Translations under genes and position numbers: made by a program
Part shown: in pieces, positions 25,944 to 35,188 of the stretch
Layout: each line of letters opens with the position of its first letter
Position numbering within the stretch: position 1 is the first letter of the stretch
NCBI GenBank assembly: GCA_910577645.1
Contig: CAJTOL010000011.1
Coordinates: forward strand, 1 to 64,000
Length of the DNA stretch: 64,000 nucleotides
Direction of reading: 5' to 3'
DNA from: an uncultured Lachnospiraceae bacterium
GTDB taxonomy: Bacteria; Bacillota; Clostridia; Lachnospirales; Lachnospiraceae
The notes under the pieces: generated by a model
The model's database searches: none
What the model saw: only the letters and a program-made list of their open reading frames with translations
Told to the model about the DNA's origin: nothing

Positions 25944-28151
25944 ATGAGATATAACGTAGATGTGGTACGGATTCGGGAGAAATCCATAACCTTAAACGGC
26001 TGGGCCATTGGAAAAACACCAGAGGAAAAAGCAGAATTTTCCGTGGAGGATGGTTCTAAAAAGCCGGTAAAATTTAAATATGTTTCCACAAGACGGGATG
26101 ATGTAAGCCAGATTTATTTTAAAGAAATAATAGACAGGGATTTTGGCTTTGACATTCAGTTTGAGTATGAAAGAGGCCGGGACTATTATCTGGTAATCCG
26201 CTGCGGCGGCCGAAAGGTCCGGATTAAATATAACGAGGAGCTGATCACCCGCCGCTCCAGCGTAGCCTACAAAAGACGTCAGAAAATCAAGGATCTGATG
26301 AATATGGAAACGGTACATGTGGCCATGGATTTCTGGAAAGAGAATGGTTTGAAGGCTTTGATTCTCAAGTCACGCCACAAGCTCCAGGGAATCGATAACG
26401 ATTATGATTATGGAGAATGGTATCAGCTGACAAAGCCTGATGAAGAGGAGCTGGAGACTCAGAAGAAAGAAGTATTTGACTACCGGCCAAAGCTTTCCAT
26501 TGTGATTCCGGCCTACAAGACGCCGGAGCGCTATCTGAAGGAAATGCTCCAGTCGATTAAAGATCAGACCTATCAAAACTGGGAGGTCTGCGTGGCAGAC
26601 GGAAGCCCCAGGGGAGAGAGCTCGGAACGGGTTTTAAAAAAGTTTGCCGAGCAGGATAAGCGGTTTAAATATGTAATTTTAGGAGAAAACAAAGGGATTT
26701 CCGGCAACACTAACGCGGCTATGGACATGGCTACAGGAGACTTTATTGTTTTGGCTGATCACGATGACACCATCCCGCCCCATGCTCTTTATGAGTGTGT
26801 AAAAGCCATTAATATGGATCCCGAGTATGATGTGATTTATTCTGACGAGGATAAGCTGGATATGGATGGGAAAGCCTTGTTTGATCCTCATTTTAAACCG
26901 GACTTTAACCCGGATCTGCTTACCAGCGTCAACTATATCTGTCATTTATTTGTAGTGAACCGGGATTTGGTAGACGCAGTAGGAGGCTTTCGTCAGGAAT
27001 TTGACGGGGCCCAGGATTACGACTTTATTTTCCGGTGCACAGAGGCGGCCAGAAAGATTTACCATATCCCCAAGGTGCTGTATCACTGGCGATGCCATCA
27101 AAATTCTACGGCCAGCAATCCGGAAAGCAAGATGTATGCTTTTGAGGCTGGATCCAGGGCTATTAAGGCCCACTTTCAGCGCTGTAACATCCCTGTGGAA
27201 TCGGTGGAAAAGGGGGTGGATTTTGGTATTTATCACACCAAATTTGCCATTAAAGGAGAGCCTTTGGTTTCCGTGGTGATTCCCAATAAGGATCACCATT
27301 CGGATCTGGATCTGTGTATCCGGTCTCTCATGGAAAAAGGAACCTATAAAAATCTGGAATTTATCGTTGTGGAAAATAACAGCACGGATAAAGCTACGTT
27401 TTCCTACTATGAAAGAATCCAGAAAGAATATCCCAATGTCCGGGTGGTGACCTGGGAAAAGGGCTTTAATTTCTCTGCAATCAATAATTTTGGGGTAAAA
27501 CATGCCAGAGGAGAGTACCTGCTGTTTTTAAATAACGACACGGAAATTATTGAAAAGGATGTAATTCGGGAGATGCTTGGATACTGCCAGAGGGAGGATG
27601 TGGGGGCTGTAGGAGCGCGGCTTCTGTACCAGGATGACACCATTCAGCACGCCGGCGTAGTGGTAGGCTTTGGCGGGATTGCGGGCCACACCTTTATTGG
27701 CCTGCACCGGGCGGAGAACAGCTATTTCCACCGGGCCATGTGCGCCCAGGACTACAGCGCCGTTACGGCGGCCTGTATTATGACGAAAAAGGCCCTGTTT
27801 GATCAGGTGGAAGGCTTTACTGAGGAGCTGGCTGTAGCCTTTAATGACATTGATTTTTGCATGAAAATTCGTTCTTTAGGAAAATTAGTGGTTTACAATC
27901 CGTATGCATTGCTGTATCATTATGAATCAAAGTCCAGAGGCTTAGAGGATACGCCGGAGAAGGTGGCCCGGTTTAACCGGGAGATTGCTATTTTCGCAAA
28001 ACGGTGGCCGGATATTTTGAGAAACGGGGATCCTTATTACAATCCAAATCTGACTCTTCGCAAGTCTAATTTTGCACTGAGGGATTTAAAAAAGGAAAAA
28101 ATCGGGGAACCCTATAAGCTGGAGCTGGATGTAGAAAAGACTGCCCCGTAG
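25944..28151 (+). CDS. Large glycosyltransferase with two GT2 domains
   Basis: Residues 1-150 or so are a small beta-rich domain (YNVDVVRIREKSITLNGW). The first GT2 domain starts near 180 (LSIVIPAYKTPERYL, LADHDDTIPP and a YSDED). The second starts near 440 (VSVVIPNKDHHSDL, then FLNNDTEII and FNDIDFCMKI). Two catalytic domains in one chain are common in enzymes that build a repeating glycan backbone. The ATG at 25944 is used because the previous gene stops at 25939. Confidence 0.85.
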   Translation: MRYNVDVVRIREKSITLNGWAIGKTPEEKAEFSVEDGSKKPVKFKYVSTRRDDVSQIYFKEIIDRDFGFDIQFEYERGRDYYLVIRCGGRKVRIKYNEELITRRSSVAYKRRQKIKDLMNMETVHVAMDFWKENGLKALILKSRHKLQGIDNDYDYGEWYQLTKPDEEELETQKKEVFDYRPKLSIVIPAYKTPERYLKEMLQSIKDQTYQNWEVCVADGSPRGESSERVLKKFAEQDKRFKYVILGENKGISGNTNAAMDMATGDFIVLADHDDTIPPHALYECVKAINMDPEYDVIYSDEDKLDMDGKALFDPHFKPDFNPDLLTSVNYICHLFVVNRDLVDAVGGFRQEFDGAQDYDFIFRCTEAARKIYHIPKVLYHWRCHQNSTASNPESKMYAFEAGSRAIKAHFQRCNIPVESVEKGVDFGIYHTKFAIKGEPLVSVVIPNKDHHSDLDLCIRSLMEKGTYKNLEFIVVENNSTDKATFSYYERIQKEYPNVRVVTWEKGFNFSAINNFGVKHARGEYLLFLNNDTEIIEKDVIREMLGYCQREDVGAVGARLLYQDDTIQHAGVVVGFGGIAGHTFIGLHRAENSYFHRAMCAQDYSAVTAACIMTKKALFDQVEGFTEELAVAFNDIDFCMKIRSLGKLVVYNPYALLYHYESKSRGLEDTPEKVARFNREIAIFAKRWPDILRNGDPYYNPNLTLRKSNFALRDLKKEKIGEPYKLELDVEKTAP

Positions 28152-28182
28152 CAGGCGGCAGCCGGGAAAGAGAGGCTTTTCC

Positions 28183-29187
28183 TTGGAGCAGAAGGTAACA
28201 ATTATTATTCCCAATTACAATGGCCTTGCCTTTATGGAGCCCTGTATAGAGGCGCTGAATCGCCAGAGTTTTAAGCACTTTTCCATATTGGCAGTAGACA
28301 ATGGTTCCACAGACGGAAGCCGGGAGTGGCTGGAGGAACACCAGATTCCTGCGGTTTTTTTGGAGGAAAACAAGGGGTTTTCCGGGGCGGTTAACGTGGG
28401 GATCCGCCAGGCAAAGACTCCCTATGTCATTCTTTTGAACAATGATACCCAGGCGGATCCGGAATATGTGGGAGAATTGGTGAAAGCTATTGAGCGTTCA
28501 CCCAAGATTTTTTCTGTCAGCAGCCGGATGATTCAGATGAACCGGCCGGATCTGATGGACGATGCCGGGGATATGTACAGTGTCTTAGGCTGGGCATATC
28601 AGCGGGGCGTGGGGCAGCCGCCGGCACGGTACAACAAGCCCTGCAGGATATTTGCGGCCTGTGCCGGGGCGGCTATTTACCGCCGCCGGGTTTTTGAAGA
28701 AATCGGCTATTTTGACGAGACTCATTTTGCATATCTGGAGGATATTGATGTGGGCTACCGGGCCAAGCTCCATGGATATGACAATATCTACTGGCCTGCC
28801 GCAAAGGTTCTCCATGTGGGAAGCGGCACCAGCGGATCCAAGTATAATTCCTTTAAAGTCAGGCTGGCGGCAAGAAATAATATTTACTTAAACTATAAAA
28901 ATATGCCGGGAATTCAGCTGTTAATAAACTTTCTTCCAATTACCGTGGGGATATGGTTGAAATACTGTTTTTTTAAAAAACGGGGATTTGAAAAGGACTA
29001 TGTGGAAGGCCTGAAGGAAGGCTTAAGAACCGTGGGAAAATGCAGAAAGGTTCCCTTTTGCCCGGAGCGTCTGGGCAGATATGCGGCCATAGAATGGGAG
29101 CTGATTGCCGGAACCTTTTTATATGTATATGAATTTTCCAGGCGGAAGTTGGAAAATTCAGGGAAAGAAGTACGCATAGTAAGGTGA
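28183..29187 (+). CDS. GT2 glycosyltransferase, rhamnosyltransferase-like
   Basis: The GT2 signatures are VTIIIPNYNGLAFMEPCI at the start, LLNNDTQADPEYV near 90 and AYLEDIDVGYRAKLHGY near 190. This layout resembles WbbL-type rhamnosyltransferases of the same family. A TTG start is inferred at 28183, 31 bases after the previous stop. The C-terminal 100 residues have a hydrophobic patch that may touch the membrane. Confidence 0.8.
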   Translation: MEQKVTIIIPNYNGLAFMEPCIEALNRQSFKHFSILAVDNGSTDGSREWLEEHQIPAVFLEENKGFSGAVNVGIRQAKTPYVILLNNDTQADPEYVGELVKAIERSPKIFSVSSRMIQMNRPDLMDDAGDMYSVLGWAYQRGVGQPPARYNKPCRIFAACAGAAIYRRRVFEEIGYFDETHFAYLEDIDVGYRAKLHGYDNIYWPAAKVLHVGSGTSGSKYNSFKVRLAARNNIYLNYKNMPGIQLLINFLPITVGIWLKYCFFKKRGFEKDYVEGLKEGLRTVGKCRKVPFCPERLGRYAAIEWELIAGTFLYVYEFSRRKLENSGKEVRIVR

Positions 29188-29194
29188 AGTTGCC

Positions 29195-30613
29195 ATGATA
29201 AAAGATAACCAGAAGCGGTTAAACCGATTCCATGTGGTATTAGATGCCCTGGTGACGGCGGCAGCCTATATATTAGCATGGTATTTGATGCTGGAGGCTA
29301 AAATTTTTCCGATACAGGGACAGGTTTTGGCGCCTCAGTATTATTTCCTGGTATTAATTTTTATTATACCGGGTTATCTCGTTTTATATGGAATTTTCCA
29401 TCTCTATACCCCAAAGCGGGTGCAGGGGCGCAGGGTTGAGTTTGCCAACATCTGCAAGGCCAATACCATAGGCCTTTTGGTGTTTACCATGGTACTCTTT
29501 GCGATCCGCAATAAAAGCCCGTTTTTAAACGAGTTTGCCACCAGAGTGATTCTGGGATTCTTTGTTCTGAATATTTTTCTGGAAACCGCAGAGCGGAACG
29601 CTATACGGATGGTTCTTCGCTCTCTCCGCTCAAAGGGCTATAATCAAAAACATATTCTGCTTCTGGGCTATAGCCGGGCGGCGGAAGGATTTATTGACCG
29701 GGTGATTTCCAATCCCGAGTGGGGATATCGAATCAGAGGGATTCTGGATGACGGACATAGCCTGGGAACAGAGTACCGCAGAATTCCGGTGGTAGGGAGG
29801 ATTGAACAGCTTCCGGATTTTCTGGAAACGAATACGCTGGATGAAATAGCCATTACCTTAAGCATTAAAGAGTACGGGAATTTGGAGCAGATTGTGGCGG
29901 CCTGCGAAAAATCAGGGGTTCACACCAAGTTTATTCCGGATTATAATAACATCATCCCTACCAGGCCTTATACCGAGGATCTTCAGGGGCTTCCGGTTAT
30001 TCATATCCGCCATGTGCCTTTAACCAGCCTGCTTAACGCCACGGCGAAACGATGTGTGGATATTTTAGGCGGATTTGCGGGACTGATTATATTTTCACCG
30101 GTAATGCTGGCGACGGCAATCCTGATTAAAATTACCTCCCCGGGGCCGATTTTTTACAGCCAGGAGCGGGTAGGGCTTCACAACCGGAATTTTAAAATGT
30201 ATAAATTCCGCTCCATGGAGGTGCAGAAGCCTTCTGACGAAAAGGTAAAATGGACGACCCCCCATGATCCCAGGGTTACCCCGGTGGGGAAATTCATCCG
30301 CAGAACCAGCATTGACGAGACTCCTCAATTTTTTAATATTTTGATTGGGGATATGAGCTTAGTGGGGCCCCGCCCGGAACGCCCGTTTTTTGTGGAGCGT
30401 TTTAAGGAGGAAATTCCCCGCTATATGATTAAGCATCAGGTTCGGCCGGGGCTTACCGGTTGGGCTCAGGTTAACGGGTATCGGGGGGATACCTCAATTA
30501 CAAAGAGAATTGAGCATGATCTCTATTATATCGAGAACTGGAGCCTTGGATTTGATTTCAAGATAATGTTTCTTACTATTTTTAAAGGATTTATCAATAA
30601 AAATGCGTATTAA
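29195..30613 (+). CDS. Undecaprenyl-phosphate sugar phosphotransferase (WbaP/WcaJ type)
   Basis: The 472-residue membrane enzyme transfers a sugar-1-phosphate from a nucleotide sugar to undecaprenyl phosphate, the first step of glycan assembly. Four or five N-terminal membrane segments (to about 125) and a CoA-binding-like domain (ILLLGYSRAAEGFIDR) precede the catalytic bacterial sugar-transferase domain. That domain has PGPIFYSQERVG, YKFRSM, TSIDETPQFFNIL, GDMSLVGPRPERP and RPGLTGWAQVNGYRG. It sits between the glycosyltransferases and the LCP enzyme, as expected of a priming enzyme in this locus. Confidence 0.92.
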   Translation: MIKDNQKRLNRFHVVLDALVTAAAYILAWYLMLEAKIFPIQGQVLAPQYYFLVLIFIIPGYLVLYGIFHLYTPKRVQGRRVEFANICKANTIGLLVFTMVLFAIRNKSPFLNEFATRVILGFFVLNIFLETAERNAIRMVLRSLRSKGYNQKHILLLGYSRAAEGFIDRVISNPEWGYRIRGILDDGHSLGTEYRRIPVVGRIEQLPDFLETNTLDEIAITLSIKEYGNLEQIVAACEKSGVHTKFIPDYNNIIPTRPYTEDLQGLPVIHIRHVPLTSLLNATAKRCVDILGGFAGLIIFSPVMLATAILIKITSPGPIFYSQERVGLHNRNFKMYKFRSMEVQKPSDEKVKWTTPHDPRVTPVGKFIRRTSIDETPQFFNILIGDMSLVGPRPERPFFVERFKEEIPRYMIKHQVRPGLTGWAQVNGYRGDTSITKRIEHDLYYIENWSLGFDFKIMFLTIFKGFINKNAY

Positions 30614-30639
30614 GTTTACGCAGTACGAGGTTAAAATGC

Positions 30640-33036
30640 ATGAGCTATTTTGATGATGAGTTAGAAAGAGGACAAGGGGCAGGGGCAAATATACCGCCCC
30701 GGCGCCCGACAGCGGGTCAGAGCCAGACGGGAACAGGTTCCGGAGCCGGCAGAAGGGCAGCGAATCCATCCGGAGGAACCGGACGACCAGGAGGTATGCC
30801 GCCCCGACGTCCGGCAGAAGGGCAGATTCCGTCCAGAACACCAGGGCAGAATGGGACGGGAGGCCAGAGGCAGATTTCGGGAAACCGTCCTCAGGCTCCT
30901 GGAGCTGGCCGCCGCCAGATGCCGCCGGGAGGCCGTCCCATGGTATCCGGAGGACAGGCTCAGGGAACAGGAAGACGTCCAATGGCGCCAGGCAGTCAGA
31001 TATCCGGAGCCGGCCGCGGTCAAACGCCGGCAGGAGGACAGGCCCGGGGAAGCGGTCAAAGACCTGGGGGAGGACAAACTCAGGGAGCAGGACAGCGTCC
31101 AAGGTTCAGCGGGGACCCGTCTATAACAAGGGATTCCCAGCGCGTATCGGGAACCGGACGGGGAGCGGCCTCCGGCGGGATTTCTCCGGGTGGAGTTGGA
31201 CGCCGGGATGCCGCCGGCGCCCGGATTACTGCCACCAACCAGTCTGCCCAAAATGCTAAAAAGTCTGCTAAGAGCCGCCGGGTGCGCCGGTTGATTATTT
31301 TAGCAGTGGCAGAGTGCATTGCCCTGGCCTTTATATTTACTTATGCTTTTTTTGCGCGAAAATGGAGTTTAATTGTCCGGTCGTCAGATTGGGACGAAAA
31401 GGATGTTACCAATCCGGTATTTTCTGTAGATATGCCGGAGTATATGAAAGGACACTGGACATTTGCCGTATTTGGCGTGGACAGCCGGGATAAAAATGTT
31501 TTAAAAGGGACCAACTCGGATGTAATTATGATCTGCGACGTAAACCAGGACACCGGAGAGATTAAGCTGGTTTCCATATTCCGGGATTCCTACCTGAACA
31601 TTGACGACGAGGGGACTTATAACAAAATTAATCAGGCATACTTTTTAGGTGGGCCGACTCAGGCGGTAAAAGCGCTTAACCGGAACCTTGATTTGAATAT
31701 TACGGATTATGTAACCTTTAACTGGAATGCGGTAGCTAATGGAATCAATGTCTTGGGCGGGATTGATATGAACATCAGTAAGGCAGAGTTTTATTACATT
31801 AACTCTTTTATTACAGAGACCGTGAAAGGAACGGGGATTGGTTCTAATCAGCTTAGCCATGCAGGAGATAACCATCTGGACGGCGTCCAGGCAGTAGCGT
31901 ATGGCCGTCTCCGTCTGATGGATACGGACTATGCCCGTACAGAGCGCCAGAGAAAAGTAATTAAGGCGGCTTTTGAGAAGGCGGTAAGGGCAGACTGGCA
32001 GACCTTAAACAATCTGGTAGGCGCGGTGCTGCCTCAGGTATCCACCTGTATTGATGTCAATGATATTTTTGGTATGCTGAGAAATGTAAACAAGTATCAC
32101 ATTGGAGATACCATGGGCTTTCCTGCTGCAAGAGGGGATGCAAATATTCCCAAGAAAGGCGCCTGCGTAATTCCCCAGACCCTGGAGAGCAATGTTATTG
32201 CCCTTCATCAGTTCCTTTTTGGCGAGGAGAATTATACCCCCAGCAGTACAGTAAAGGAAATCAGCGCCAAGATTGCCAGCGATACCGGTATGTACAAGGA
32301 GGGAATTGCAGTAAACCATGTATCCACAGATAATGGGGTGATTCCCAGCAGTAAGGCGGCTACCAAGAGCCGGGAGGAAGAAGAGGAGAGCAGCCGCAAG
32401 GAAACCTACGAGACAGATGAGGAAGGCAATTTTTACGATGAAGAAGGAAATCTGGTGGATGAGGAAGGCCGTTTGATTGACGCATACGGATTCCTGATTG
32501 ATGAACATGGACGGCGGATTGATGAAGATGGAAACCTGCTGAATACGCCTGGAGAGACAGATGTGTCTGGCAATGAAATTATTGACGGTGAAACCATTGG
32601 AGGCGGGAACCGGCCCGGCAATAATAACCGGCCGGCATCTACGGTTTCTCCCACAGAGCCTACGCGGCCCAACCGCCCGTCCAGCCCTGGTGAAACAACA
32701 TCGCCCACAAGCCCGACCTATTCTTCTCCAGGAGGAACCCAGATTCGTCCCGGAGGACCGGGAGGCACAGAGCCCACGGAGGCTACAGGCCCGGGAACCG
32801 GATTGGAACCGGGGGGAAGCAATGAAACCCGTCCCGGAGGTCCGGGAGTTATTGACAATTCCGGCAATGGCCCTTCTTCCGGAGGGAATTCAGTGTCCGG
32901 AAACAATCAGACACCAGGGCCAGGGATGGATCCGGGAGCCGGCACTTCCCCGGCAGGGCCGGGAGGTTCCGGAGGTCCGTCGAGCATTACGCCTGTGCCT
33001 ACGGAAAATTATGAGAACATTGGCCCGGGAATGTAA
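30640..33036 (+). CDS. LytR-CpsA-Psr (LCP) family glycopolymer attachment protein with long disordered ends
   Basis: LCP enzymes attach polysaccharide or teichoic acid from lipid carriers to peptidoglycan. The central domain (about 265-530) shows FAVFGVDSRD, LVSIFRDSYLNI, INQAYFLGG, LGGIDMNI and the Arg-rich RTERQRKVI. A single membrane anchor is at about 218-240. Unusually, about 210 Gly/Pro/Arg-rich residues precede the anchor on the inside. The outside tail after about 555 has about five EEGNLVDEEG-type repeats and then a Pro/Gly/Thr/Ser-rich run to residue 798. It ends the polysaccharide locus, which fits a role in anchoring that glycan. Confidence 0.9.
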   Translation: MSYFDDELERGQGAGANIPPRRPTAGQSQTGTGSGAGRRAANPSGGTGRPGGMPPRRPAEGQIPSRTPGQNGTGGQRQISGNRPQAPGAGRRQMPPGGRPMVSGGQAQGTGRRPMAPGSQISGAGRGQTPAGGQARGSGQRPGGGQTQGAGQRPRFSGDPSITRDSQRVSGTGRGAASGGISPGGVGRRDAAGARITATNQSAQNAKKSAKSRRVRRLIILAVAECIALAFIFTYAFFARKWSLIVRSSDWDEKDVTNPVFSVDMPEYMKGHWTFAVFGVDSRDKNVLKGTNSDVIMICDVNQDTGEIKLVSIFRDSYLNIDDEGTYNKINQAYFLGGPTQAVKALNRNLDLNITDYVTFNWNAVANGINVLGGIDMNISKAEFYYINSFITETVKGTGIGSNQLSHAGDNHLDGVQAVAYGRLRLMDTDYARTERQRKVIKAAFEKAVRADWQTLNNLVGAVLPQVSTCIDVNDIFGMLRNVNKYHIGDTMGFPAARGDANIPKKGACVIPQTLESNVIALHQFLFGEENYTPSSTVKEISAKIASDTGMYKEGIAVNHVSTDNGVIPSSKAATKSREEEEESSRKETYETDEEGNFYDEEGNLVDEEGRLIDAYGFLIDEHGRRIDEDGNLLNTPGETDVSGNEIIDGETIGGGNRPGNNNRPASTVSPTEPTRPNRPSSPGETTSPTSPTYSSPGGTQIRPGGPGGTEPTEATGPGTGLEPGGSNETRPGGPGVIDNSGNGPSSGGNSVSGNNQTPGPGMDPGAGTSPAGPGGSGGPSSITPVPTENYENIGPGM

Positions 33037-33093
33037 TCCGGAATTTTTGCAGAAATTTTGCTGCAGAAAGATAAAAAGAATGTTGTAAAATAA

Positions 33094-33145
33094 GAGGATG
33101 CTGCAAAATGAAAAGAGAAGGAGGATTTCATTTTGCAGTATCCTC
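33094..33145 (+). terminator. Terminator hairpin (composite-repeat outer arms)
   Basis: GAGGATGCTGCAAAATGAAA (33094-33113) pairs with the arm at 33126-33145. The T-run is poor (TGTTGTTTT), so termination may be partial. Confidence 0.7.
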
Positions 33146-33280
33146 TGTTGTTTTGCAGCGGATACCGGATTTTTAAAATCAAGGATTTTATAAATTGATT
33201 ATGGATTTATCACAGTTTTGTCACAAATGGCTGATAAACTCTGTAATATCAGAAAAAAACAGAGGAAGGAGATTATCATA

Positions 33281-34885
33281 ATGAATGATCAGAATGAGAG
33301 AAGCAATACAGATGGTATGAATCCGGATTCCAATAACATAGAAAATGCCAACAGAGAGGAATCCGTTAATTTTGTACTAAAAGAAAGCGCAGATCAGAAC
33401 CAGCAGAACCAACAGGAGCAGAGAGGACAGTTTGCCAGTCAGCCTAATGTCGGCCGGCCGCCTTATCAAGGCCCCTATCAAACCAATGAAAGTCACTACT
33501 ATAATGGGGGCCAGTTCCGGCAGGATGCTTACCAGAACGGCCCGGCAGGGCAGAATTATTACCGGAATCCCTACCAGAATAGCGGCCCGGGGCAAGGGAC
33601 AAATCCACGCCAGCCTAAAAAAGGAGGGCTTGCAAAGAAGGCAGCTCTGGTTACTGCTGCAGCCCTTTTGTTTGGTACGGTTTCCGGAGGGACTATGGTC
33701 GGCATTAATGCTCTGTCGCAAAGCTTTTTGACAGAACCTTCCTCGGAAGCCGCAGCTCCCACCCAAGAGGCGGTGCCTCAGACTGCCGCTTCCGTTCAGC
33801 AAGCCCAGACTGCCGAGAATTCCGGCGCAGTGGTAATGGATGTTTCCGGAATTGTGGAGGATGTTATGCCCTCTATGGTATCCATTGACAACACGGTCCT
33901 GTACACGACACAGAACTGGTTTTATGGCAGCCAGACCTATGAGATGCCCAGCAGCGGCAGCGGTATTATTGTAGGGAAAAATGATACAGAGCTGCTCATC
34001 GTCACCAATAACCATGTAATCCAGGATTCCAAGGAAATTAAAGCAACATTTATTGACGGAACTTCCGTGGACGCCGCGGTAAAGGGGACAGATTCCCAGG
34101 TGGATTTGGCTGTGATTGCAGTTTCTCTGGATCAGATACCGGAGGATACCAAGAGCAAAATTAAGCCTGCAGTGCTGGGGGATTCCGGCGAGCTTAAAAT
34201 GGGCCAGGGGGTAATCGCTATCGGAAATGCCTTAGGCTACGGCCAGACTACTACGGTAGGCTATATCAGCGCGGTAGACAGGAAGATCCAGGTAGATGAA
34301 AGCGGCGCGGTTAAAAATGTAATTCAGACCGATGCGGCGATTAACCCCGGCAACAGCGGCGGTGCCCTGGTAAATATGAAGGGCGAGGTTATCGGAATTA
34401 ATGAAGCTAAAACCTCAGCTACCTCTGTGGAAGGCGTAGGATACGCCATTCCGGTTTCAGAGGTTCAGGATATCATTCAGGGGCTGATGAACCAGAAAAC
34501 CCGTATTGCCGTGGACGAAGATAAACAGGGGTATTTAGGTATCCAGGGCACGGACGTAGACGAGAGAGACGCCACCCTTTATGGAATGCCTACAGGCGCT
34601 TTTGTTTATAAAGTGGTGGAGGGCGGCGCGGCCAGCCAGTCTGACCTTCAGGAAAAGGATATTATCACCAAGATTGACAACCAGACCATCCGCAGTATGG
34701 AAGAGCTGAAAAAAATGCTGACCTACTATGAAAGCGGCACTACCGCAACCATGACCGTTATGCGCCTGGAAAATGGCCAGTATGTGGAGAAGCAGGTGGA
34801 GATTGTTTTGGGAAGTAAGCCGGAAGAAGAGCCGGCAAGTGAGCCTGAGACTGCTCCCCAGACCTGGCGGGGATTCTGGAATTAA
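33281..34885 (+). CDS. HtrA/DegP-like serine protease with PDZ domain
   Basis: This membrane-anchored quality-control protease acts outside the membrane. The first 120 or so residues are Gln/Asn/Gly/Tyr-rich and disordered, then one membrane segment lies at about 122-145. The trypsin-like triad is seen as His in VTNNHVIQD, Asp in DSQVDLAVIAV and Ser in NPGNSGGALVN. A PDZ domain (about 430-515) begins QGYLGIQGTDV. The ATG at 33281 follows an AAGGAG site. It ends before a strong terminator. Confidence 0.9.
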   Translation: MNDQNERSNTDGMNPDSNNIENANREESVNFVLKESADQNQQNQQEQRGQFASQPNVGRPPYQGPYQTNESHYYNGGQFRQDAYQNGPAGQNYYRNPYQNSGPGQGTNPRQPKKGGLAKKAALVTAAALLFGTVSGGTMVGINALSQSFLTEPSSEAAAPTQEAVPQTAASVQQAQTAENSGAVVMDVSGIVEDVMPSMVSIDNTVLYTTQNWFYGSQTYEMPSSGSGIIVGKNDTELLIVTNNHVIQDSKEIKATFIDGTSVDAAVKGTDSQVDLAVIAVSLDQIPEDTKSKIKPAVLGDSGELKMGQGVIAIGNALGYGQTTTVGYISAVDRKIQVDESGAVKNVIQTDAAINPGNSGGALVNMKGEVIGINEAKTSATSVEGVGYAIPVSEVQDIIQGLMNQKTRIAVDEDKQGYLGIQGTDVDERDATLYGMPTGAFVYKVVEGGAASQSDLQEKDIITKIDNQTIRSMEELKKMLTYYESGTTATMTVMRLENGQYVEKQVEIVLGSKPEEEPASEPETAPQTWRGFWN

Positions 34886-34911
34886 AAGGTTACAATTCAC
34901 GGGGCGGGGAA

Positions 34912-34968
34912 AACCGGACGAAAACAGATATCAAGCTGGCTTGTAAGACTGTTTTCGTCCGGTTTTTT
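34912..34968 (+). terminator. Strong terminator after the HtrA-like gene
   Basis: AACCGGACGAAAACAG pairs perfectly with CTGTTTTCGTCCGGTT, followed by a T-run. The loop is 21 bases. The following 100 bases to the clpX promoter hold no gene. Confidence 0.9.
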
Positions 34969-35075
34969 ATATCGGGTGGATGCCCGATGCTTCTTGCCCG
35001 GCATAGCAGGACAAGAAGATGTCCACTGAGGGTAACATTAAAAGCTAAAATAACGATTAAATTCTTTTCCATCAC

Positions 35076-35104
35076 TTGTACCAAATCCGGAAATACCGTA
35101 TAAT
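35076..35104 (+). promoter_or_regulatory. Predicted clpX promoter
   Basis: TTGTAC (35076-35081) and TATAAT (35099-35104) are 17 bases apart, giving a transcript start near 35111. Confidence 0.65.
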
Positions 35105-35111
35105 AGACAGA

Positions 35112-35171
35112 TGGAAGGAAATGCTGCTGACAGAAAATCCCTTTATTTCATTTTGCAGCATCCCCTTCCAG
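35112..35171 (+). promoter_or_regulatory. Leader hairpin of clpX carrying a dispersed-repeat arm
   Basis: TGGAAGGAAATGCTGC (35111-35126) is largely complementary to GCAGCATCCCCTTCCA (35155-35170). The right half includes TTTCATTTTGCAGCATCC, the outer arm of the composite repeat family. It would form at the very 5' end of the message, 18 bases before the start codon. Confidence 0.5.
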
Positions 35172-35188
35172 GAAAGAGGGGAACGAAT

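Noticed and set aside
30661..31251. Long minus-strand open frames opposite the LCP gene (also 30494-31102)
   Set aside because: They arise from the Gly/Pro/Arg-rich low-complexity arm on the plus strand; no ribosome binding site and no family similarity.
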